DNA of 7,651 nt from Aquirhabdus sp. (GTDB taxonomy: Bacteria; Pseudomonadota; Gammaproteobacteria; Pseudomonadales; Moraxellaceae). The notes below the pieces were generated by a model. That model made no database searches and was not told the origin of the DNA. It saw nothing but the letters and a program-made list of their open reading frames with translations. A program made the position numbers and the translations under genes. The stretch is taken from the NCBI GenBank assembly GCA_030150135.1, contig JASLGO010000119.1:1-7651 (forward strand), in the 5' to 3' direction. Positions 1-5,762 of this stretch are shown one piece after another. Numbering within the stretch: the first letter of the stretch is position 1; the number at the start of each line of letters is the position of its first letter.

Positions 1-1
1 A

Positions 2-505
2 CGGCGAGAACCCCAATTTATAAATTCGCGCAAAATCGGCTTGTACCTAGATGCATTCGGTGAAGTTCCTACGCGCACACTCATTGAATTGTGTTTTCAA
101 TTGCGTAAAACCGTTTATTTACCTGTCGTACATTTAAAAAATAAACCATTGGCTTGGGCTAAAATTAACCAACATCAATTGCGCAGCCAACGTATGACAC
201 GCCATCGCTTCGGCATGAAGCAACCTTTTAAACAACGTGGGATAGCCGTTAAATCATTAGATTATTTATTCATGCCTTTAGTCGCTTTTGACTATAAAGG
301 ACATCGTTTAGGTATGGGTGGCGGTTTTTATGATCGGACATTAGCGCATTGTGCGAACGCACGCGAACACCGCAAACTCAAACCCAGTAAACCAATACGA
401 GTTGGGCTTGCTTATGATTTTCAACGTGTTGAGGCGATTTATAGCAATGATTGGGATATTTCTATTCATGCAGTCGTGACTCCAACTGAATATCGACGCT
501 TTTGA
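2..505 (+). CDS. fau: 5-formyltetrahydrofolate cyclo-ligase (5' end outside the window)
   Basis: The enzyme (EC 6.3.3.2) converts 5-formyltetrahydrofolate to 5,10-methenyltetrahydrofolate using ATP, returning stored formyl-folate to the one-carbon pool in the cytoplasm. The frame is open from base 2 to the TGA at 503-505 and gives 167 residues. The true start lies upstream: codons before the TTG at 41 already read as family sequence (RKIGLYL followed by a GEVPT motif). Family landmarks are the RHRFGMKQPF stretch, equivalent to the usual FGxxEP region, the glycine-rich nucleotide/folate-binding loop GMGGGFYDRTL at about 311-343, and VGLAYDFQ near the C-terminus. E. coli YgfA has 182 residues, so roughly 20-40 residues are missing. 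In many gammaproteobacteria 6S RNA (ssrS) lies just upstream of this gene; that position is outside the window. No good terminator follows the stop. The symbol follows E. coli usage (fau/ygfA). Confidence 0.93.
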   Translation, partial: RREPQFINSRKIGLYLDAFGEVPTRTLIELCFQLRKTVYLPVVHLKNKPLAWAKINQHQLRSQRMTRHRFGMKQPFKQRGIAVKSLDYLFMPLVAFDYKGHRLGMGGGFYDRTLAHCANAREHRKLKPSKPIRVGLAYDFQRVEAIYSNDWDISIHAVVTPTEYRRF

Positions 506-613
506 TCCGCTTATGATCATGGCACTGGCAAGTTCTTTGCTTCTTTAAAATCAATGATTCATCTCACTCAATTGATCACAAAAGCAACAGATGAAGAGTA
601 AGCGTCTATTAGA

Positions 614-639
614 GGGTTAATTTCCTGACAATGCCCCTT
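614..639 (+). promoter_or_regulatory. Possible sigma-32 (heat-shock) promoter for lon
   Basis: GGGTTAA at 614-620 matches 5 of 7 positions of the E. coli sigma-32 -35 consensus GGCTTGA. After a 13-nt spacer, CCCCTT at 634-639 matches 5 of 6 positions of the -10 consensus CCCCAT. The site lies about 70 nt ahead of the lon start. In E. coli and relatives lon is a sigma-32 gene, which supports the reading. This is a consensus match by eye; no transcript evidence is visible. Confidence 0.33.
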
Positions 640-666
640 GTAATTTTGCAAGCATGCATTATTAAT
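638..666 (+). promoter_or_regulatory. Possible sigma-70 promoter for lon
   Basis: TTGTAA at 638-643 (4 of 6 to TTGACA), a 17-nt spacer and ATTAAT at 661-666 (4 of 6 to TATAAT) would form a weak vegetative promoter overlapping the heat-shock-like site. Transcription would begin near 673. In such AT-rich sequence matches of this quality occur by chance, so this is tentative. Confidence 0.22.
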
Positions 667-710
667 AAATCATGACAACCGAATAAGCTGATGTTTCATA
701 GGAGTGATTT

Positions 711-3149
711 ATGACAGAGTCTAAACAAACCAGCGTTGAGCACATCACAGCCACCGATCGCGTTCTACCGTTACTCGCACTACGCGATGTTGTGGTCTAT
801 CCACACATGCAAATTGCATTATTCGTTGGACGTCCAAAGTCTATTCGCGCCGTTGAAATTGCACGCGAAGAAGATGACCTTGTATTCGTCGTCGCCCAAA
901 AAGACTCACTGACTGAAGACATTGATGATGGCAATCTGTACCAATACGGTACGGTCAGCCGCATCGTGCAAGTCGTGAACCATGAAAATGATGATAATTG
1001 CATTAAAGTGCTTATCGAAGGTTTGTATCGCGCACGCCGTAAGGCAATCATCGACCATGATGATTATATGCGTGCGGACACAACCCCAGAACCGACACCA
1101 ATCAAGATCAGCGCCAGCGCTCAAAAAACTGAGCGCGAAGCACTGCAACAGCTTTTTGCACAATATGCTGAAGCAAAATTGCGCAATAGCCGTGAATTGA
1201 TTGCTGCATCGGAAAAAATTACCGAACTTTTGGAAATGGTTTACTTCATCGCAACGCGTGCTCCACTTGCAATAGAAGTCAAACAAAAGTTCCTTGAAGA
1301 TGCCAATATCGCAGATCATGTCAAAGAACTCACCGACTATTTGCTCCGTCAATCGGAAGAGCAAAAAGTTGAACAAGGTTTACATGAGTCGGTTAAACGA
1401 CAAATGGAAAAAAACCAACGTGAATACTTCCTCAATGAAAAGATGAAGGTCATTCAACGCGAGCTTTCTGACATGAACGAAGGTGATGTCGATGAAATGG
1501 GCGAACTTGAAAAACGCCTGTTCGATGCCGAATTGCCTGAAGATGTGCGCAAAAAAGCGGAAAGCGAATTCAAGAAATTGAAAGCAATGCAACCTGCTTC
1601 AAGCGAAGCCTCTGTTGTTCGCAACTATATTGATTGGATTCTGAATACACCGTGGTTGAAAGCATCAAAAGTTGCAATCAAGCTCGATAAAGCGCAAGAG
1701 ATTCTAGATGAGGATCATTACGGTCTGAAAGAAGTCAAAGAGCGCATCGTTGAGTTCCTTGCAGTACAATCACGCGTCAAACAATTACGTGGCCCGATTC
1801 TATGTTTAGTTGGCCCTCCTGGTGTCGGTAAAACGTCACTCGGTGAATCAGTTGCCAAAGCAACTGGTCGTGAGTTTGTCCGTATGGCTCTTGGCGGCGT
1901 GCGTGATGAAGCTGAAATTCGCGGTCATCGCCGTACTTATATCGGCGCGATGCCGGGCAAAATTGTCCAGCATTTGTCTAAAGTCGGCGTAAAGAATCCA
2001 CTGTTCTTGCTCGATGAAATTGACAAGATGGCACAAGATTATCGTGGTGACCCAGCTTCAGCATTGCTTGAAGTACTTGATCCATCACAGAACCATAAGT
2101 TCAATGATCATTACCTTGATCTCGATTTGGACTTATCCGAAGTGATGTTTATTTGTACTGCAAACACGATGAACATCCCTGCTCCACTCTTGGATCGTAT
2201 GGAAGTCATTCGTTTGCCAGGCTACACCGAAGATGAGAAAGTTAATATCGCTGAACGTTATCTAATTCCAAAAGCAATCAAGGCAAATGGCTTGAAGCTG
2301 AAAGAGTTAACGATTCAGGAAGATGCTGTACGTGAATTGATTCGTCGTTATACCCGTGAAGCGGGTGTGCGTAATCTTGAGCGTGAAGTGGCGAAGATTT
2401 GCCGTAAAGTTGTGAAAGAAGCCGTAACAAGCAAATCTAAGAACGTGCATATCGACGTGAATGAAGCGAATCTTGTCGATTACTCTGGTGTCTATAAGTT
2501 CGACTTTGGGCGTGCTGAAGAAGATGCGCAAATTGGGCGTGTTACTGGTTTGGCTTGGACTTCAGTGGGTGGTGAGTTACTTACCATTGAAGCTGCTGCG
2601 GTCAAAGGCAAAGGCGCTTACACAGCGACAGGTTCACTCGGTGACGTGATGCAAGAGTCGATCAAAGCTGCGGTCACAGTCATGCGTACGCGTGGCGATC
2701 AGTTGGGTATTCCGTTTGAGAAATTCAACACAACGGATATTCATGTCCACATGCCTGAAGGTGCAACACCAAAAGATGGACCTTCTGCGGGTATTGGTCT
2801 GACGACTGCGCTCGTATCTGCAATGACAGGTATTCCTGTTCGTGCAGATATCGCCATGACAGGTGAAGTGACACTTCGTGGATTGGTCTTGCCGATTGGT
2901 GGTTTGAAGGAAAAATTACTTGCAGCTCATCGCGGCGGCGTGAAGATTGTGTTAATTCCAACTGAGAATTTACGCGATCTCCACGAAATTCCTGACAACA
3001 TCAAAGCAGGCCTAGACATTCGCCCAGTGAAAACGATTGATGAGGTGTTGAAAGCTGCATTGGTTGAAATGCCAAAACCACTGCCGATAGATATTCCTGA
3101 AGTGGCACTGGTTAAACCAGAAGCAACGAAGGATACTGCACGTCATTGA
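711..3149 (+). CDS. lon: ATP-dependent Lon protease (endopeptidase La)
   Basis: Lon is a cytoplasmic homohexameric AAA+ serine protease that unfolds and degrades misfolded proteins and short-lived regulators; in many bacteria it also degrades antitoxins. The ATG at 711 has AGGAG at 700-704 with a 6-nt spacer, so the start is well supported. The 812 residues read in the standard LonA order. First comes an N-terminal substrate-binding domain (about 18-210, opening VLPLLALRDVVVYPHM), then a helical linker containing EYFLNEKMKVIQREL. The AAA+ module has Walker A GPPGVGKT at 368-375 (Lys374) and Walker B with Asp435-Glu436. The C-terminal protease domain has catalytic Ser692 in DGPSAG and Lys735 in GGLKEK, 43 residues apart as in E. 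coli (Ser679/Lys722). Length is close to the E. coli protein (784), with some extra residues at the ends. All catalytic residues are present and no frameshift is seen. It is probably transcribed alone, from its own promoter to the terminator at 3181. Confidence 0.98.
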   Translation: MTESKQTSVEHITATDRVLPLLALRDVVVYPHMQIALFVGRPKSIRAVEIAREEDDLVFVVAQKDSLTEDIDDGNLYQYGTVSRIVQVVNHENDDNCIKVLIEGLYRARRKAIIDHDDYMRADTTPEPTPIKISASAQKTEREALQQLFAQYAEAKLRNSRELIAASEKITELLEMVYFIATRAPLAIEVKQKFLEDANIADHVKELTDYLLRQSEEQKVEQGLHESVKRQMEKNQREYFLNEKMKVIQRELSDMNEGDVDEMGELEKRLFDAELPEDVRKKAESEFKKLKAMQPASSEASVVRNYIDWILNTPWLKASKVAIKLDKAQEILDEDHYGLKEVKERIVEFLAVQSRVKQLRGPILCLVGPPGVGKTSLGESVAKATGREFVRMALGGVRDEAEIRGHRRTYIGAMPGKIVQHLSKVGVKNPLFLLDEIDKMAQDYRGDPASALLEVLDPSQNHKFNDHYLDLDLDLSEVMFICTANTMNIPAPLLDRMEVIRLPGYTEDEKVNIAERYLIPKAIKANGLKLKELTIQEDAVRELIRRYTREAGVRNLEREVAKICRKVVKEAVTSKSKNVHIDVNEANLVDYSGVYKFDFGRAEEDAQIGRVTGLAWTSVGGELLTIEAAAVKGKGAYTATGSLGDVMQESIKAAVTVMRTRGDQLGIPFEKFNTTDIHVHMPEGATPKDGPSAGIGLTTALVSAMTGIPVRADIAMTGEVTLRGLVLPIGGLKEKLLAAHRGGVKIVLIPTENLRDLHEIPDNIKAGLDIRPVKTIDEVLKAALVEMPKPLPIDIPEVALVKPEATKDTARH

Positions 3150-3180
3150 TTGGATGATTGTGGTTTAGGTTTTAGATTGA

Positions 3181-3220
3181 AGAAAGCCCTCAACCAAGGT
3201 TGAGGGCTTTCTGTTTGTAA
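3181..3220 (+). terminator. Rho-independent terminator of lon
   Basis: A perfect inverted repeat: AGAAAGCCCTCAACC (3181-3195), two bases AA, then GGTTGAGGGCTTTCT (3198-3212), followed by GTTTGTAA. The effective hairpin is the CCCTCAACC/GGTTGAGGG stem closed by CAAG, flanked by A-rich and T-rich arms, a classic terminator layout 31 nt after the lon stop. It separates lon from the accessory module downstream. The T-tract is interrupted (CTTTCTGTTTG), and the minus-strand exit has no T-run, so it should act mainly on plus-strand transcripts. Confidence 0.9.
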
Positions 3221-3246
3221 AATGTTTAAATTACTCATCATCGTCC

Positions 3247-3275
3247 TTTATTAAAGAGGCATATAACGATATATT
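3247..3275 (+). promoter_or_regulatory. Possible promoter of the three-gene accessory module
   Basis: TTTATT at 3247-3252, a 17-nt spacer and TATATT at 3270-3275 (5 of 6 to TATAAT) form a candidate promoter. It sits in the 100-bp AT-rich gap between the lon terminator and the first module gene. The -35 is poor (3 of 6), as expected if an activator or repressor sets expression. The terminator immediately upstream makes a promoter somewhere in this gap necessary. Exact placement is uncertain. Confidence 0.28.
3262..3273. promoter_or_regulatory. Near-palindrome, possible operator for the module's HTH regulator
   Basis: TATAACGATATA reads as an inverted repeat with 10 of 12 bases symmetric (TATA-a-CG-a-TATA) and overlaps the candidate -10 element. 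HigA/NadS-type regulators usually bind palindromes overlapping their own promoter, so this is a reasonable operator candidate. The motif is short and AT-rich, so chance occurrence is quite possible. Confidence 0.2.
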
Positions 3276-3312
3276 CTTTTTCTAATGGGTTTTGATAATT
3301 TTGGATAAAATA

Positions 3313-3795
3313 ATGGAACTTCAAGAAATTGCAGTTAACGCACAAAAGGTAGCAAAAATAGTCCCTTCCTCACCTCAAACTACGCAAATAGAGGCAGCGA
3401 TTGCTCTTGGAAATAATTTAATAGAAGCATGGGGTAATTATCAGACTCTAAAACAGCAGCGACTTGCTTTAGAAGCAAAATTAGATGCTGATATTCGAAA
3501 AGATGAAATAAAGCTTGAAGCCCTCAAAGAAACAATAAAGCTCAACATACAGTATCTCAAAGATCAAATAATGGATAATGAGGGTAAACGTAAAGCTATA
3601 AATAAAATTATTGACTCAAGTTTGATGCAAATCGAACTTTACACTAAATATCACGTTCAAATTTTACTTGAAGCAAAATCTCCTGAGCAACTTGAAGTCG
3701 CAAATAGAATGGAAACAATGATTGTTAACTTCATATCTGTGGTTACGAATCAATCTGCGCTGATTTCCAATCAAACTCTAGGGCTAATAGTATAA
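3313..3795 (+). CDS. Hypothetical coiled-coil protein, first gene of the accessory module
   Basis: I do not recognise this family. From the ATG at 3313 the product has 160 residues and no cysteine. The middle (about residues 45-100) is rich in Lys, Glu, Gln and Leu and is strongly helical, probably coiled coil (for example TLKQQRLALEAKLDADIRKD). The C-terminus turns hydrophobic (METMIVNFISVV, then QTLGLIV at the very end), which could be a packing surface or a membrane-associating helix, though it is not a clear transmembrane segment. ATG 3313 is preferred because GGAT at 3303-3306 lies 6 nt upstream. The in-frame TTG at 3292 would add seven residues, but its only GGG is 2 nt away. The stop overlaps the next start (TAATG, 1 nt), so the two genes are translationally coupled. 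No nuclease, RelE/HigB or other toxin motif is visible. Base composition is clearly more AT-rich than lon. Confidence 0.75.
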   Translation: MELQEIAVNAQKVAKIVPSSPQTTQIEAAIALGNNLIEAWGNYQTLKQQRLALEAKLDADIRKDEIKLEALKETIKLNIQYLKDQIMDNEGKRKAINKIIDSSLMQIELYTKYHVQILLEAKSPEQLEVANRMETMIVNFISVVTNQSALISNQTLGLIV

Positions 3796-4502
3796 TGTTG
3801 CAATTAGCATTAGTCATTGGAGCTAGTGCCACAGCATTAACCCACTATTTTGAATCAAACGCGCAAGAAGAAGCTGAAAATATAGAGAATACTGAACAAT
3901 TCAGAAAATGGCTCAAAACAAAAAATAGTGCAGACAAAGCTAAAATTATGGTTACCAGCATTGACCAGATAATAGAAATAATGGTGATAGAAAACAAAAA
4001 TATATCCAAAGATATTGCCGTTCTCAAAAAAGCTGAACTGAAAATTAATTTATCATTAGAAAAAGTAAAATTTTCAGAAGATAACCATACAGACGTTCAA
4101 GAAAAACTTTCGATAGTGCTAAGTCACATCACTTTCTTAATGACCAAAAAGTCACAATATATTGATAACATCAAATTAGCTAAAGCCAAATGCAGCTGTA
4201 AAAATGGCAAATTAAAATGTACAAAATGTCATGGTAAAGGTGAAAGATGCGAAAGAGTTGATTGCGAAGAATGTTTGACTGGTATTCAATACGGCGGCAT
4301 TTTTTCGAAAACAACAAAATGTTCAAATTGTGTTGGTGGTAAAACGTGGGGAGAGCCTACTCAATGCAACTTATGCGCAGGTGAGAAGTTTATTTTCTGC
4401 AAAAAATGTGAAGGCAGTGGAAGAAAACATTTCAAAACACTAAAAAAATTGCTTCCATCAATTCCAAAGCCTGTAAAGAAGCTTAAGAAAAATCTTGTAT
4501 GA
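3795..4502 (+). CDS. Hypothetical protein with N-terminal hydrophobic segment, helical region and DnaJ-like cysteine-rich zinc-binding domain
   Basis: A 235-residue product in three parts. Residues 2-18 (LQLALVIGASATALTHY) are hydrophobic and could be a signal-anchor, although short. Residues about 20-128 are charged and helical, probably coiled coil. Residues 133-209 contain 13 cysteines: CSC (133-135), then CxxC pairs at 142/145, 157/160, 176/179, 191/194 and 202/205, plus Cys152. The first and last pairs are exact CxxCxGxG repeats (CTKCHGKG, CKKCEGSG); CSNCVGG and CNLCAGE are near matches. Repeat order and spacing resemble the central zinc domain of DnaJ, with an extra fifth CxxC. There is no J-domain HPD motif and no DnaJ substrate-binding domain, so it is not a DnaJ. 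The C-terminal tail is very basic (KPVKKLKKN). It starts at ATG 3795 within the previous stop and ends in ATGA shared with the next gene. Zinc binding is inferred; function is unknown. Confidence 0.8.
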   Translation: MLQLALVIGASATALTHYFESNAQEEAENIENTEQFRKWLKTKNSADKAKIMVTSIDQIIEIMVIENKNISKDIAVLKKAELKINLSLEKVKFSEDNHTDVQEKLSIVLSHITFLMTKKSQYIDNIKLAKAKCSCKNGKLKCTKCHGKGERCERVDCEECLTGIQYGGIFSKTTKCSNCVGGKTWGEPTQCNLCAGEKFIFCKKCEGSGRKHFKTLKKLLPSIPKPVKKLKKNLV

Positions 4503-4795
4503 CGAAATCAAAAATGGACGCTGAAATGTCAAAATTTGCTGCGGACTTACTACAATCAGTACGTGAAATGAAACCAGATGTACGCGCTCGTGAAACGAAG
4601 GTAAATATTAGTGACATAATCGCAGCACGTCATAAAACAGGACTTTCCCAACAACAATTTGCCAATATCCTGCATATTTCAAAGCGGACACTGCAAGATT
4701 GGGAACAAGGTCGTCGTGAGCCATCAGGCGCGGCACAATCATTAATTCGTATTGCGCTATCTCGTCCTGATGTGATTGCTGAAGTGCTTGTGTGA
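4499..4795 (+). CDS. Helix-turn-helix transcriptional regulator, HigA/NadS-type antitoxin-like
   Basis: A 98-residue protein with an XRE/Cro-type helix-turn-helix at about residues 41-75. The scanning helix lies around GLSQQQFANIL and the recognition helix around SKRTLQDWEQG, followed by GRREPSGAAQ. This RTLQxWEQGRRxPxGxAxxLLRIA pattern is the hallmark of the NadS/HigA-like regulators that act as antitoxin and autorepressor of type II toxin-antitoxin pairs. The N-terminus (KFAADLLQSVREM) matches the family's usual leader helix. ATG 4499 overlaps the previous stop by 4 nt (ATGA), with purine-rich AAGAAAAA upstream as a weak ribosome site. Family members usually sit next to a RelE/HigB-like toxin; none is visible here, and the two genes upstream take that place. 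Its base composition (34 G+C in 60 at 4681-4740) differs sharply from the AT-rich gene before it. The likely role is autoregulation of the module. Confidence 0.9.
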   Translation: MTKSKMDAEMSKFAADLLQSVREMKPDVRARETKVNISDIIAARHKTGLSQQQFANILHISKRTLQDWEQGRREPSGAAQSLIRIALSRPDVIAEVLV

Positions 4796-4804
4796 AAAAA
4801 CATC

Positions 4805-5725
4805 TCAATACGGATTCGCCCGTCCATACAACAAATCAATATCCGCCTGCGTCAGCTTGAAATTCGCTAAATCTTGCTCTCCCATAGTTGGATACATCAG
4901 CGCATGTGGATCTCTGGAATGCTTCAAACCTAACGAATGCCCTAACTCATGCGCTAAAATCAAACGTAAATTATCCTTACCATCATATTCATAAATATTG
5001 ATTGCATCGCCTTTATAGAGCCCAGCCTCAAAAGGATGCCCCACAAACTTCTGGTTATAGTCCTGTGCTTTTTGATTATAATCATCCACTTGAGACTGAA
5101 TAATCTCTCCTTGATGCCTTAAATTAACTTGTTCCACATCAAGATTTGTACCTTTCTGATTAAACTCAGCAACATCGTGATCAATCTGATCACTTTCCAT
5201 CCGTATGGCTTGTGCTTCCATTGGCGTTGCACCACCACGTGCATTAATTAAGGCAACCATATGTTGATGCTGGCTAATTCGTTCATTCAATGCAGCCAGT
5301 TCGTCATCATGTCGGCGATACTCATCCGTAAGCTCTGATTTTTTCTGCTGAAAATCATCTTTTGCGGTCTGATTACGACCTTGACCATCGTCTAACACGC
5401 GCTGTGCTTGCTGCCTCTCATTTGTTGTTTGTTGGCGTTGATCATAAATAAAATTAATTGTAAACGATGCATTAGGATGATAAAAAAAGAACCGATGTCC
5501 TAAAGGCTCCTCCCAAACTTTTGCAGCTTCACGAATCAAATCCTTTGCTTCACTCTCACTTAAATTAAAACGAGGATCGATTGTACCAATACGGTAATAA
5601 ACCTCACGCTCAGCAGGCGGCTTCGATAGATCATTGCGAAGTTGTTGGTGTTCTTTGTGATAAATCACACAAAAAAATATGACTAAACTGAATAAAATAA
5701 TAATGTTACGCACGAATAAAATCAT
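4805..5725 (-). CDS. Membrane-anchored matrixin-like zinc metalloprotease with internal coiled coil
   Basis: A 306-residue protein. Residues 4-22 form a hydrophobic helix followed by charged residues (HKEH), consistent with an N-terminal inner-membrane anchor and a periplasmic body; Cys19 is not in a lipobox. Residues about 42-95 (VYYRIGTIDPRF, then a helix with EAAKVWEEP, then FTINFIYD) resemble the first strands and helix of a metzincin catalytic fold. Residues about 96-228 are very rich in Gln, Asp, Glu and Lys and look like a coiled coil inserted in the domain. Residues 237-306 carry the active site HELGHSLGLKHS, with zinc ligands His259, His263 and His269 and catalytic Glu260, and the Met-turn ALMYPTM (Met277). 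There is no PRCGxPD cysteine-switch propeptide, so latency would need another mechanism. The ATG at 5725 follows the rnhB stop by 37 nt on the same strand, so it is probably the last gene of an lpxB-rnhB operon. Substrate is unknown. Confidence 0.88.
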   Translation of the reverse strand: MILFVRNIIILFSLVIFFCVIYHKEHQQLRNDLSKPPAEREVYYRIGTIDPRFNLSESEAKDLIREAAKVWEEPLGHRFFFYHPNASFTINFIYDQRQQTTNERQQAQRVLDDGQGRNQTAKDDFQQKKSELTDEYRRHDDELAALNERISQHQHMVALINARGGATPMEAQAIRMESDQIDHDVAEFNQKGTNLDVEQVNLRHQGEIIQSQVDDYNQKAQDYNQKFVGHPFEAGLYKGDAINIYEYDGKDNLRLILAHELGHSLGLKHSRDPHALMYPTMGEQDLANFKLTQADIDLLYGRANPY

Positions 5726-5762
5726 CCATGTCTTTAATTATGTAAATCCCCTAACGTGATAC

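Larger units (their letters stand above)
506..710. other. Intergenic region between the cyclo-ligase gene and lon
   Basis: A 205-bp non-coding stretch, AT-rich, with no convincing small ORF or RNA gene. The left half holds only a weak stem (528-540, four base pairs, followed by TTCTTT) that I do not accept as a terminator. The right half holds the promoter-like elements listed separately and the lon ribosome binding site. Confidence 0.6.

Noticed and set aside
528..546. Small hairpin after the cyclo-ligase gene (GCAA, five-base loop, TTGC, then TTCTTT)
   Set aside because: Only four base pairs, two of them A-T, with an interrupted T-run; too weak to call a terminator.
906..1376. 156-codon open frame on the minus strand within lon
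   Set aside because: It lies wholly antisense to a strongly supported lon gene, has low-complexity Phe/Cys-rich translation, no ribosome site and no family resemblance. It is a shadow of lon codon usage.
3313..3795. Reading the first module gene as a HigB/RelE-type toxin
   Set aside because: At 160 residues it is longer than that family and consists mainly of coiled-coil-like helix, with no basic RelE-type catalytic pattern. The operon position alone is not enough.
3795..4502. Calling the second module gene a DnaJ chaperone
   Set aside because: Only the cysteine repeats are shared. There is no J-domain HPD motif, no Gly/Phe-rich linker and no C-terminal substrate-binding domain.
3150..4804. 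Mobile element or integron around the accessory module
   Set aside because: No transposase, integrase, terminal inverted repeats or flanking target duplications were seen at the edges. Acquisition is inferred only from composition and gene content.
4810..4823. ACGG/CCGT four-bp stem near the convergent stops, with a T-run further along the minus strand
   Set aside because: The stem is short, lies in codons of the metalloprotease, and is separated from the T-run by about nine bases; not a credible terminator.
5640..5725. Lipoprotein signal peptide at the start of the metalloprotease (Cys19)
   Set aside because: The residues before Cys19 (IFF) do not fit a lipobox, and hydrophobic residues continue past it; a transmembrane anchor fits better.
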